From NCBI GenBank assembly GCA_050084515.1, contig CM114271.1, forward strand, positions 10,602,001 through 10,666,000: a stretch of 64,000 bases of DNA, read 5' to 3'. The notes below the pieces were generated by a model, which saw nothing but the letters and a program-made list of their open reading frames with translations, ran no database searches and had not been told where the DNA came from. The position numbers and the translations under genes are program-made. Shown one piece after another: positions 43,885-55,139 of the stretch (position 1 is the first letter of the stretch; the number at the start of each line of letters is the position of its first letter). The DNA is from Blasia pusilla. Its lineage: Eukaryota > Marchantiophyta > Marchantiopsida > Blasiales.

Positions 43885-44774
43885 GTGAATGTCTTATTTC
43901 AAAATTCCTCTGTTGATGGGACTTCCCAACATCCAATATCAGGGGTTGTTCAACAATATGGAACTCCGATCATTGAGGTAGATTGCAACCTCAAGAGGTG
44001 GCATATTTCTAGAAGCAACCCCCAACATGGACCAACCTATAGGGCAAGATCGGATGAAATTAGGAGAGCATGTGGGACTTCATGAATAAGAAGTGTACAA
44101 GGACTGTGCGACCACTGCCAGGCTTCTGGGGGCTGAAAAATATTCATCATTTTACAAGGATCGGGGATCAATTGAAGTACTTCTTTTGCCCAAATGAATC
44201 ATGCGCTTTCCAAAAATCATATCCAACTGCCATTGGAGCTCCATGGAATATCCCCACGATTTGGCCCATTGTTGTAAGAACCAATTGCACTCAAGAGGAA
44301 GTGGACAATCTTACAAGTGTAGGATTCAGACTCATAGACGGAGGAGGGACTTCGAAATATATTCGCATTACAAAGATATTCACATTTTGGATCCAACATA
44401 AGATTGATGTCAGCTTGTATCCTGAGAAGGCGGATGATCTCAATCCACTATTTTTGTTCGAGTCAAGAAATGAGGTGAAGAGAAACAGAACGTGTAGGTC
44501 AACGGTGGAGAAAGTAAAGCGAATCGCTTTAGCTCAGGAGGCCAACGTGGAAATCATTGCCACAAAAGACGTTCATAGTGGGAATGGAATAGGAAGGATG
44601 TATTGGGTCATGAACAACATTGTGAATTCAAGTGTTTCTGGTATGTATGTTATACACATCTGTTGCTTTCCCACATGTTCGTATGATGACTTTGTCCAAA
44701 GAGAGACAAGTGGGAAAAGGTATTTCCACATATACTATGTTGTGCTTGTAGCTTTAAGAGAGTTGGAGCTATGA
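43885..44774 (+). pseudogene. SWIM-like zinc-finger frame (MULE-type transposase remnant)
   Basis: The frame from 44070 to 44774 (234 residues) starts with a Cys-pair block (YFFCPNESCAFQKSYP). It ends with YVIHICCFPTCSYDDF and GKRYFHIYYVVLVAL, which has the spacing of a SWIM finger (CxC ... CxH) but with two metal ligands lost (CSY, YFH). SWIM fingers are typical of MULE transposases and the FAR1 proteins derived from them. A preceding frame (43885-44085) is shifted by one register and probably belongs to the same protein. The loss of zinc ligands and the frameshift mark it as dead. Confidence 0.5.
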
Positions 44775-45789
44775 GTAGGAATCCATCAACCAATTTTGTC
44801 CCTCAAAGAACTGCAAAGTATCCTAAACAAGCCACTTTGAGGATGCAACATTAGGTCTCTCAGTAGTTTGGAAATGCCAAATTATTCAATGCAATCTGAA
44901 ACTTTCATCAATGTGTTGAAATGAAATATTTTTCAGACCTTGGATGGAAAAAGTGATTTGTTCCACATTTGTGCTCCAATAAATTTTCCAATTTTATAAC
45001 TATGTGTTGAGAAATGATTGGATGAAGGAAAGTTTCATGTATACTACAACCTGTCTGATTCAAACGGGTTACCATAGTGGGAAGGAGGAAACAAAGTTTG
45101 TGGGAGTGACTAAGGAAGAGAACATAATTGTAATTTTTTTTAAAAAAATTCCTTCCTCTCTTCAACATACAAGAAGCTCTTCAACCTACAGGAAATTCTC
45201 TTAAAAAAAAGATCTCTTTGGGTTGACAATAGTTTCCTCTTTCCTCTCTCCCTCTCTTTCTCTCCTCTTATCGCTCCTCCTTGTTGATTGGAGGATTTTT
45301 CTTCACGACCGAGTTAGGGCCAAGATTTGCACTTGATGAGGAGTGACACTTACATTTTTTTCAGGTTACCCATTCTAGTCTTTTTCCCTATACGTATGAG
45401 GAAATTATGGGAATTGGGTAGTTATTTGGGGATAGATATTGGGTTTAATGCAGATGCTCACAACATTGTTGATGTCTGTGATTTAGGGGACAGAGACCAG
45501 TGTGGAATATCCAAACTTGAGGATGTATTCTATTGATTAGACAATAGGAGAATAGGCAATTTGCGGCACCACGCCGCATAGTACACATCTCAATGAGAGG
45601 GAGTGTAGATTGAGTGCCACATGTTTGGGTTGAGTGATTGAGGGATTACTCGTGAGATTGAGAGTGATCATGTGAGCTGGGCATAAGGCCATCATGCGAG
45701 GCGCCCTTCGAGGACTTTGAGAGGTGAGATGGTGGATTTAAGAGTAGCTCTAGGGGATTCATGCGGAATGGCGCTAGGTTTAATTTTGA
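44775..45789. other. Intergenic stretch and possible family A leader
   Basis: The DNA is mainly AT-rich and contains one more palindrome copy at ~45050-45075. From about 45540 the sequence becomes G-rich and leads into family A gag. It may be the leader of that copy, but no 5' LTR or primer site is recognisable. Confidence 0.4.
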
Positions 45790-45825
45790 GGGTCTCCAAG
45801 TGAGGGACTACCTCGACCTCCTTCT

Positions 45826-46985
45826 ATGATATCTTCAGATGAGGGGAAGGGCGTAGAGGAGTTTTTGAGCACATCATTACACATAGTGAGTGGTCCCACC
45901 ATTTGGGAGTACGAGATGGAAGACTGGGGTAGAGGACTGCGTAGGTTTTTGGGAGCTGTAGGTACGATAGAGTTGCACGACTTCATTATGGAGTTAAGGA
46001 GTTGGTGTGATTCACAACACGCCACGAACTCTAGAGAGTTCAACCCGTTCACAACATGGAAGGGCATGTTCCAAAATTTAGAGGGGGCACCCATGGAAGA
46101 TTACCATGAGTTTTCCCAGAGGTACGCTCATGAGATTGAGGCATGAAGACTCTACTATGATCCATATTATGTATCATGGACTGAGCCATTTCCAGATGAG
46201 GAGGAGGAGCTAGGAGAGGCTACTTCTTCTACCACTAGTGATGTGTTAGGAGGGGTGAGTCGGATTGAGGCAGTTGCATCGTCTAGTGGGGTTTGTCCTA
46301 GGTTCAACCCCGTGGTTGACTTCTTTGCGGAGTTATGGAGCATCCACGACTTCCATAGGCATATAGGAGAGAGTCAAAGGGAGGCATTTACTCGCTTACG
46401 TTGGTTGATTCGTGTCACTTAGGGGATGATAGAGGCCCAGGCTATCCAGGCATGGTACGCAATGCTGGAACAAGACGTGCAGATATGGGTGAGGGATACA
46501 GTACTTCTTATGCACACCTCACCTACGCTAAGAGATGTTTTTGAGATGGCGGAGTGTATTGAGCACAACATGGCCGAGGAGAGCGTAGCAGCTATGGGTC
46601 ACGTGAGAGAGTAGTCACGATTACCTACACCACCAATGGAGCAACGTGGATTCCGGGAGAGGACTATGGCATCACAAGTTGAGGGAGGATACCGAGAGTC
46701 CATGCCAAAGAGACCTAGAGCCTAGAGGTCGTGCGCCAGGTGGTCCTATTGGGGAACAAGGAGTTGGATTTTTCCGAGGGGGTGGTGGAGTTGCGTGTGG
46801 AGAAGGTAGAGGTCCGCCACCTAGAGGCGTTGAGGGATACGCCAGGTGTGAGGATGGGATGGCTACTCAGATAAGGCAGTTGCAGCAATAGATTGCCGTT
46901 ATGGCATTTCGGTTACTCGATGCCGGATCAGTGGCATTGATGTTAATGGAGCAATTAGAGACATGAAAGATCCTGGCTCGATGAG
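45826..46985 (+). pseudogene. Family A gag
   Basis: It begins near ATG 45826 with PTIWEYEMEDWGRGL and GAVGTIELHDFIMEL. The capsid block TTWKGMFQNLEGAPMEDYHEF follows, a stop at 46144, an acidic Ser-rich linker, VVDFFAELW, a stop, then IQAWYAMLEQDVQIWV and ECIEHNMAEESV. The last part is Arg/Gly-rich (FRGGGGV) and ends in a helix (MATQIRQLQQ). The zinc knuckles seen in the minus-strand copy are not obvious here. Four or more stops are present, most of them TAG or TGA. Confidence 0.8.
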
Positions 46986-47119
46986 TGGGACTGCAGAGAT
47001 GGAGACAACCGTTCTTATTACTCGTGGAGCAACTGCAAAGTTGGATCCGGAGAGAGGGAAGACCAAAAAATAGACCAAGCTTCCTCAGTCTTTCACGTTA
47101 TCCAAGGCGATGAGGATCA

Positions 47120-48493
47120 TGTAGTACCCACATTTTTGTAATTTTGGCAGAAAGATCAATTTTTGTATAGAAGTTTTCCTTGAGCGAGGACTAAAGACTC
47201 AATACCGAAAGTAAAGAGTCTTATTTTACTGAAATTGTGTGAAAGAGTGACTGATAGAACTCTGATGAGAGGACATGATAAGTTAGAAGGTTAAGGACTG
47301 TCTTGGAAGAGTGAGAATTGTGTAAAAGTAGTAAAAGATAGGAAAATAAGTAAGAAGAGGAAGCGCGGGTACTTTGCGAGGAAGACCGCAGTAAGAATAG
47401 TGTAAAAGACTTTCAACGAAGACTGGAAAAAGCTTCTTTGAAAAGAAGAATGAAGTTAGTCTTTGTGTAAAGACTGGGTACAAAGAATGAAGAGCAAAGA
47501 GCAAAGACTCACGAGCAAAGACTAAGAACTCAAAGAAGATAGGATCGCGAAGATAGGATAGCAAAGATAAAGACTACAAAGACTGCAAAGAGCACAAAGA
47601 GTGTGAAGACCGAACCGTCGCGGCAATTTCGGAAGCCAGAAATGGAGCGGCGCAGCGGCTAAGAAGGAAGAGGAAATGAAACGTCAGGGCAACCAATCGA
47701 CTTAGGAAGATGGAGGGTTGGGAATCTGAATAGAGTAGGTTAGTATTATCAATTAGAATTCTAGTTCAGAATAGGAAGATCAATCGGAGATTATAAAGAC
47801 TATTTAAAGAGCAAATTAGTAGAAGAAGGGGGCATTCCCTGGTGTCTTGAATCTTCCAAATACTTATGATTGAGCGGATGAAGAGGGATTATGCCCTTGT
47901 GTTTGGAATTTCCAGTACTTGTGAGGATTGTGTGAATAGGTTGTTAAGGGATGATCCAAGTTGAAGAGTCTTTTACTTCCTGAAGCTTGTAATAGTTTCT
48001 AGTTCTTTCCACTCTTTGATGCAGTTGAAGTCTCTTCTCTCGTGCTTTCTGATGTACGGAGTTGAGTGTAAAATCTTATTGGGCTGCAGCAGGGATGAGA
48101 GTTCAATCTTGTGATTTCGAAATTCCAAAAGATAATTAGGAAGAGCGTAGGAAAGCTGTTAGACAGTGAGTAACATGCCATGACAGATTCAGTTCTAAAA
48201 GTAGGGTGAGCCACCATTCTTAAGGTCTTCATTGGAGCTTTGTTATTCAAGATTTGCAAGAGTCTTTTTTTGCACTTGATAAGAGTCTTATCTAAGAGGG
48301 AAGAAAACCAATTTATTCTTTTGTACTTGTAAAGGCTGTGTCGTTATAGTTAGTCAGTAAAATCATTGAAGAAGGAGTTATTCTTGTTAATTTTTATAAA
48401 ACCTCTCTTTACTCAAGAATAGTGGTCTCTTGGGAACGAACTTAGTACTTTATGATAGAAAGGAGTATCTTTTTCCTTGAGTTGTCCATTACA
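47120..48493. repeat. Solo LTR inserted in family A copy
   Basis: A 1374-bp block begins TGTAGTACCCACA and ends GTCCATTACA, giving TGTA...TACA inverted ends. The 5 bases before (GATCA, 47115-47119) and after (GATCC, 48494-48498) agree at four of five positions, consistent with an aged target duplication. It has no coding sequence. A purine-rich AAAGACT/GAAGA minisatellite lies at ~47395-47610. It separates gag from protease in the host copy and belongs to neither family A nor family B. Confidence 0.75.
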
Positions 48494-49377
48494 GATCCCA
48501 TTGATAGGTCTTGATCAGAGTTCCCAAAGAGTTGATGTTGTTGGTATGCAAGCACAAAGGGCGATGGGAGAAGCAAGTGTGACAACTCCTATGGCAAATG
48601 CTCATATGGAGCCCGTGTTGAGTATGTTTTTGGGGACGACCACTACAATGTATCGTGCCCCATGGTTTGCTACTTCCGATGTTACGACGTTAGGAGGTAT
48701 GTCTATTGAGATTTTCTGGCTTGCCGCTACATTATGTGAGCGTGGAGGAGTTGGTGTTCTTGCATCACATTCAGAGATGATTGGAGAGGAGGTGATAGAT
48801 CTGCCCTTGGGGCCTATGCTCGGGCTGTCCATCTCAAAATTCATGGCAGGTTGTGGCTACTAGGATGGTGGAGATGCCCGCTAGATTTGCTATAGAGTGT
48901 GCCATGGTGTCTCAAGGAGTTGTTTTGCTGGATAATCGAGGAGAGGTATTCCATTTGGTGAGTCCAAGAGGTACAGTATTTTGTCCATAGTGTGTCTTGT
49001 TGGATTCAGGAGCGCAACCCCTGATGTTGGGGAAAGCAGCATTTACAAGATTGGGCATGACGAGGGCCGCTATGGAGTGTTGCCCATTGAAGATATAAAT
49101 TTCCTTGGATGGAGTGAGTACAACACAGTTTATCACTCGACATGAGGTCTTGGTGAGGATTCGTCCAGGTCATCCTTCTGATGAGTCCGTGGTGCGGGCC
49201 AAGGCAAGTGTAACCGATGTCGAGTCCTATGACATCTTGGTTGGAGGAGCAATATTTTATCTGATGGGGTTTTCCTTGGATTACTGGGAGGAGTCAGCAT
49301 CCTACAGACCAAGATGGAAATTAGGTGATGGGCGACTTATCTTGTTATCCGTTCGATTCACGGATGGAGTGATCTAG
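48494..49377 (+). pseudogene. Family A linker and protease
   Basis: After the solo LTR an open segment (48500-48863) encodes a linker of unclear role. The protease follows: VLLDSGAQPLMLGKAAF at ~48995-49050, then VLVRIRPGHP and ESYDILVGGAIFYLMGFSLDYW, ending SYRPRWKLGDGRLILL at 49377. The DSGA active site is identical to that of the minus-strand copy at 26441. Stops occur before the active site and at 49375-49377. Confidence 0.82.
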
Positions 49378-49500
49378 CGACAACTAAGAGAGATGGCGAC
49401 ATTAACATCATTAATCAACAACGCCATCACTTGGCCTGTTGATTTGATCAAGGGGCATGTCCATGCAAGGGACAAACCCATATCTTAAACTTCTATGGAT

Positions 49501-50720
49501 AGGAGTGTTATGGTAGCCGCCTCATTCCATGGAGGAGAGGTGCGGCTGTAGGGCTTGAGTGAGGAGCTTCGACGCGTGGCTGATGAGCATGTGCAGATGG
49601 CATTGAGTGAGACGTTTGCACCAGAGCGTGACAGATCAGAGGAACCCGAGGTAGCCAGAAGTGCTACAATATCCTTGGACACCACACCCATTGTGTGGCG
49701 CATCCCAAAGGAGGGTATTCTGGTGTTGGATCTCTTTGGAGGGATCAACACTGGATTGGTTGTTGTTTTGCAGGCAAGAGTGCACATGCAGCAGTATCTA
49801 TATGTTGAGCTTGATGAGGTTGCGAGGCACGTTTCACTTCAACATGTGGCGCACTTACGCCTCCATTTTTCCCAACTTGTTTTCTGCGTCCTACGTAAGG
49901 GGTTACGAGAGTTCCCTACGAAATGACATTTCATTGTTGGGGATGTAGGATTTGGAGCAAATAGGGACCATTGATTTGGTCATTGATGGTGAGCCATGTC
50001 AGGGCCAATCGAGTGTTGGACGAGGTAGTGTGTTGGCTGACACTTGATCCAAGTTGTTTTGGGAAATGATGAGGATCTTGCAATATTTGCAAGAGCATCA
50101 GTCCCATTCTCCAACTTACATATTGGAGAATATGCCAATTTAGGGCGATTCGAGGTTACGAGTGGAGACAAATGCACATCAAGTGCGCGTGTGCTTGGAT
50201 CGGCCTAACAATGTTATTGGATGTAGCGAGTATAGGTTCAGAAGCACATCGCCCGATCTATGGTGGACCAACTTGGTGCCACATGAGGTGTTGCATAGGG
50301 CGTATGTGAGAGTGGGGCGCGCCTCCCATTTGTTGGTGGATTCTATTATGGATCCATGTCATCAATCACATGCAGAGAGGCACGATGATTGATCGCCCTT
50401 GACTATAGTCAATAGGGTTGGCATGCCATGGGCAACCTTTCCCACGTTTGTAAGTTTTCGTACTTCCTATGCATACAAGGAAGCCAGACTTGGGTTGGGA
50501 TGGGATGACCAGACTCAACGGTTGGTAAAGCCTATTGCCGATGAGCGAGAGCGAGTGATGAGATTCCCATAAGAGTAATAGTAGTACTGTCACTATCAGA
50601 GGTGTCACGATGTCATGTCTTGGATCAGGCGATGGACCTGAACTGTTTGACATGGATCATCAGCTTAGGAGTAGTTGAGCAGTTTCGGATCGATGAGGTT
50701 GCAACAAGTCATAGCTCTTG
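49501..50720 (+). pseudogene. Retrotransposon-borne cytosine-C5 DNA methyltransferase
   Basis: The motifs occur in canonical C5-methyltransferase order. Motif I: ILVLDLFGGINTGL (~49720-49758, SAM binding). Motif II-like: QYLYVELDE. Motif IV: DLVIDGEPCQGQSS with the catalytic Cys in PCQ (49994-50002). Motif VI: YILENMP (50120-50137, normally ENV). A motif VIII-like segment ends DLWWTNLVP. Motif IX/X region: PIADERERVMRFP (~50535-50570), then RCHVLDQAMDLNCL (~50606-50650). One frameshift lies near 49925, another near 50572, and stops occur at several sites. The order is not the permuted order of plant DRM enzymes and resembles DNMT3-like enzymes. It lies between protease and RT of the same retroelement copy. 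It would transfer methyl groups to cytosine in DNA. The target, perhaps the element's own DNA, is unknown. Confidence 0.9.
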
Positions 50721-51208
50721 CATTGGTGAGCCCCATGCCTACTTAGACGGTTGAGGCAATGGCAAAGGCCGAGATCTGAGGAGATCGACACACCTTGGAT
50801 GATCCGGAGAGACAACCTTGGATTTCATGGGATATTTTGCAAGTGCGCTGATAGATGATAGCCACAACATCGAGGGTGGATTTGTGGATTGCATTTGGAG
50901 GAGATGAGAGTTTGCAGTTGGCTATAGAGGAGAAGTCGAGTTCGGTTTTCCAAGATGGGGTTGCACCATAGCAACCACCAATGCCTGCGCTTGAGAGTCC
51001 TACGGTAGTCACAATGGAGACTTCGGAGCCAGATATGGGCCCCAAGTTGACACGAGGAGAGCAACGACAGATATATCAGTTCCTGAGGAGTTATAGGAGC
51101 TATTTTGCATTTAGCATACATGATTTGGGTACGTTGAAGGATCCAAGGATCCGCATTGGGTTGTCTAACAACACGCCAATCTTTCGGCGACCCTGTAGGT
51201 ATAGTGAT
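50721..51208 (+). pseudogene. Family A linker and N-terminal RT
   Basis: After a poorly conserved linker with several stops, the sequence reads LTRGEQRQIYQFLRSYRSYF, AFSIHDLGTLKD and FRRPCRYSD. This is the usual start of gypsy RT: a helix, the FAxSxxDLG word and a RRP-R-YS ending. The copy stops at ~51208 in the middle of the RT fingers. Its presence right after the methyltransferase fixes the gene order as protease, methyltransferase, RT. Confidence 0.82.
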
Positions 51209-52450
51209 ATGAACATTACTTATAAATCTCTCATCATCATCTTTCTTCTTCATATTTAGGCCTTCCTCTTCATTGTAAAGTTAATAAATCATGAATTTTT
51301 TTCAGAACATGCATTTGAGTGTCAAGATCCCAATGGAAAAAGAAAATCTCCAAATGACCACCCATAGAGGGATTTAAAAATCCAAAACCCTGAATATGGT
51401 CTCCAAATTTTAAATTGAACATGAAGTATGATATGGGAGATCCACATGATCTAGCAGCAAGAGGGACTTTTCAACCCCACATCTCTAATGTTTCAGCTCC
51501 ATCTAACGGTGGGAACTTAGGATTCTTTAGTAAAGAGGTCGAAATCCCAAAAAGACTCTACACATTACTTGTAAATCACTCATTATGCTCTTTCTTCTTC
51601 ATTTTTTGGCCCTCCTCTTCACCATAAAGTCCATGAACTATGAAAGTTTGTCACAACATGCACTTCTGTATGAGGATCCTAGGAGAAAAAGAAGATCTCT
51701 AAACGACCGTCCATAGAGGGAATTTAAAATCCAAAACCCTTAATATGGTCTCCCAATTTTAAGTGAACATGAAGTGTGATATGTGAGATCCACACCATCG
51801 AGCATTAACCGGGCCTTTGCAACCCCTCATACCTCATGTCTCAGCTCCATCCAATGGTGGGAACTCATGACGCTTATGTAAAAAGATCAAAATCCAAAGA
51901 AGACTTCGGACATTACTTGTAAATCACTCATCATCCTCTTTCTTCTTCATATTTTGGCCCTCCTCTTCACCAAAAAGTCCATAAGTCATGAAAGTTTGTC
52001 ACAATATGCACTTGAGTGTTAGGATCCTAAAGGGAAAAGAAAATCTCCAAATGACCATTCATAGAGGGAATTAGAAATCCAAAACCTTCAATATGGTCTC
52101 CCAATTTTAAATTGAACATGAAATATGATGTGGAAGATCCAAACTGCCCAACAAGAAGAGGACCTTTGCAATCCCACATCCCTCATGTTTTAGCTCCATC
52201 CAACAGTGGGAACTCATGATGCTTGAGTACAAAAGTCAAAATCCAAAGAAGACTTGGAACATTACTTGTAAATCGCACATATTCCTCTTTCTTCTCCATA
52301 TTCTAGCCTTCCTCTTCATAACAAACTCCATAAATCATAAGAGGTTGTCACAAAATGCACTTCAGTGTCACGATCCCAGGGAAAAAAAAAATCTCCAAAT
52401 AACCATCCAAAGAGGGAATTAAAAATCCTAAATTAATTTGGTCATCCAAA
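51209..52450. repeat. ~349-bp tandem repeat, about 3.6 copies
   Basis: CATTACTTGTAAATCACTCAT-type anchors occur at 51214, 51563, 51911 and 52260, a spacing of 348-349 bp. Each unit also includes TCTTTCTTCTTCATATTTTGG, CCCTCCTCTTCAC and a GTTTCAGCTCCATC word. Units are about 85-90% alike by eye. The last unit is truncated at about 52450. It is unrelated to the 180-bp satellite at 6110-9480. Confidence 0.9.
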
Positions 52451-54229
52451 TTTAAATTGATATATGAAAACTCCTTAAAGACCTCTTCTTTGTCTTGAAA
52501 TTTGAGGTCTTTTAGGGAAAAATTTTCATGTGAGATTATTTTTGCAAGTTTGCAAGCGTTTGGAAATAAAAAAAAAATAGAATTGCAAGCTTGAAGTCGT
52601 TGTTTATAATTGACAATTACTAGGCAAGTGCAACAAGTATGACTTGTCATGAGTAAAGGGTATTGCTAACTACTTGTGTTATAAGCATATGACTAGGTAA
52701 GCAGGGCGATCCTAAATTTAATGATTAAACTTAAAAAGTTTTAAGTCACAATTTGAATCACTCTTTCGATCAGTCATTTAAAGTTTAGTCATAAAAACCA
52801 TACATTTCTTCTAGTACTCAATGTCATCTAGGTTCTTTTTGCAACCCTTCAACATGTACTAGGAAAATCTTGAGGGTAATAAGTAAATTATGTTGCATAT
52901 CTTAACTAAAACGATGTTGTCTAAGAGAGGTAGTGACATCTTCCATTGATGCTACTAAGATTTTGTTTACTGCTTGAAGGTCACGAACAAAATTCACCAT
53001 AAATGGAAGTGACTTTGTTGGAGGGATTACATTTCAAGATACGGAATGAATAATATTTTCTCCTTCTCTTGCTCTACGCTCTGCAAGAAACATCTAATAC
53101 TACTCGATTGTCTTTGTACATGAGAAACTTGCTCGTTGATACTCACATTGTCAAAATCAACAACAAATTTCTCCATAAGAGCATCACTATCTTGCCAAAC
53201 TATAATTTTTTTGAAGATTCCTTGGCAAGTATTCAACCATATCATGGTCAATTAAAAAAAAAACCACTTAGTCATTGATCCATGATCGCCACATATATGA
53301 TCATGACATCCACAAATTTTTCCTCGTGGCTCTACCATCCTATTGCAATTTCCCATCTTTCTATTTCCTTTGAACATGCAAGCAAGGTATCTATGTCGTC
53401 TTGCCTTATTAGAAAGAACTAGCCTTCACCCATATGGGAGGCAATGCCATATTGGCTTCCCTCTCTTTGTCCAAAGTTCTCAATTCGACAAGGGTATTCT
53501 CCACCTTGTTGCAAATCCTAGAGTATATCTCCATCGCATCGTCAATGTTCCCCTATATTTAGCCATCGATACTCACATCCCACCCAATTCTTGTTTCTCG
53601 CCAATTTCTACTTCCCTGCCTTCAACGTCTTACTGTAACGTTGTAGTATGCTATACACAAGGACACCTGAAACATAACTTTCTTTCATGCAATAACAATG
53701 GATTATGAGAACACTATCGGTCGATCTGGCTTGTACTCCTCGCCTTATCCGCTAGGACTGATGAAGGGGGTGACAAGAAACGATTTAGGAGGCCGCTATA
53801 TGGACAAAGGTTTCGTAAGGGGCCCGTGAAACAACACCCTTGCAATCGAGTCGAGTCCTTATGGCGCATAAAACCGACATTCTTTATAGTTTCTAAGGAA
53901 TTTTCGACTCATTCATGAGAGTTTAAGGAGAAAATGGCCCCGGAAATCAAGATTGTTATTGGAAAGTGCCCTTCATTTTGCAAACTCCTTTCAACACTTG
54001 AGATTTTCAGCCAATGGGATCGCTCCATTTTTGAACCATTGTAATAATTCAAAATTAATTAAAAATAGCAAGATTGTGAGTATTAGTTATGGGACGACTT
54101 ACGCATAAAGTGGATATACATAACTTACACTAGTACAATTTTGGGCTTCCACCTACAAAACGAACAAAACCGGTAAATCTTTGAAACTTACCTATCAGGC
54201 GGGAGAAAACCGACGAGGTCGGAGAATTT
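52451..54229. other. Intergenic DNA, no gene recognised
   Basis: AT-rich DNA with short frames on both strands. One + strand frame (53343-53708) ends with a Cys/His word (CYTQGHLKH) that could be a decayed retroelement zinc knuckle, but spacing to a second Cys pair is wrong. I do not call it. Confidence 0.4.
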
Positions 54230-55139
54230 ATGCGGAAAATCTATGGCCGAGTCCATTGCATGGCATGGAAGGGAGGCCTTAGTAAGTTAGTAGTACCAGA
54301 AGATTCGGGGTTGGGGCGTCAGGGGCACTCTGGGACTGTTGGGGGTTGCACGCGCGCATGCAGCCAAATCGATCAGACCGAATGCGTACATTATCATCAT
54401 TATCATTTCATTAGTATTATTCTTATTCTTCTCCGAGGTTCAATCGCCGTCCCGCGACCAACAGACAATTCGAGTCACGATTCTGTCACAGGCTCGCACC
54501 CCTCGATTGCAGTTCCTGACCGACGTCAGTCGCGACGATCGCGATGCTCCGAGCCAATCACAAGACGCCCTCTCTCCCGCTCTGCGACGGAACTCCTCGA
54601 TGTCACCCCACCGCGCGACCGATTCCGAAACCGCGCGACTGACCACGTGACGGACGGCGCGACGGAGAGTCCGGTCCGTGTGTGGAGCGAGTTCTGCCTT
54701 CCTTCGAAGTTGGAGCAGGGAGGAGGGGACACTTGGCGCCTTGGCGCTACCGAAAGGCGGAGCAGGAGGGTGGGCGTGGGGTTTTGCAGTTTGCGGATAT
54801 GATGGCGTGCAGAGTACGTGTTTCTTCGGAGTGGTGACAATGGGGCTGTCCTTTTGTCGAGGGAAAGCTGCACGACTCGTCTGCGCCTTTGGATCACTCA
54901 GGGAGTGCGGGAGACCCAGGTTTCGCGTGCCCTCTCACGTCAGTTCGCGAGGACATGCCTCAGTGTGGGACTAATCCAATCGGCGTAGAAGTCGGTATCC
55001 GCCTCGCGGCATTTGAGGTCAGGGGAGAGGAGGAGCGAGGGGAGGAGAGGAGGGATTGTCGGTAGAGAAAGAGGGCAAGGGATGAGAGTGTGCTGGATTG
55101 GGGGGAAGGTGGACGGATTGAGAGAGGGAGGGGAGAACC
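54230..55139 (+). promoter_or_regulatory. CpG-rich promoter and 5' UTR of the ACS-like gene
   Basis: A GC- and CpG-rich tract, densest at 54430-54800, precedes the start codon. It becomes purine-rich (GAGGGAGGGGAG) just before ATG 55140. Long frames open on both strands in this tract, but they overlap each other and have no domain, so they are composition artefacts. The tract is the likely promoter and 5' UTR. No single core element can be assigned with confidence. Confidence 0.5.

Larger units (their letters stand above)
45790..51208 (+). mobile_element. Family A gypsy, gag-protease-methyltransferase-RT copy
   Basis: On the + strand this is the longest 5' part of family A: gag (45826-46985), an inserted solo LTR (47120-48493), protease (48960-49377), a cytosine-C5 methyltransferase (49501-50720) and the first part of RT (50975-51208). 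The gag and protease match the minus-strand copy at 24804-28235 in order and sequence. The copy is cut off inside RT, exactly where the 349-bp tandem repeat begins. Many stops and several frameshifts make it inactive. Confidence 0.88.

Noticed and set aside
49501-50720. A captured host methyltransferase gene fragment unrelated to the element
   Set aside because: It is flanked in the correct order by the element's protease and RT on the same strand, and carries no introns. Still, only other copies can settle this.
53343-53708. Zinc-knuckle frame of a retroelement
   Set aside because: The Cys/His word (CYTQGHLKH) lacks correctly spaced partner residues and nothing around it supports gag.
54330-54900. 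Overlapping long frames on both strands
   Set aside because: They sit in a CpG-rich promoter region and have no domain. Low stop-codon density in GC-rich DNA explains them.
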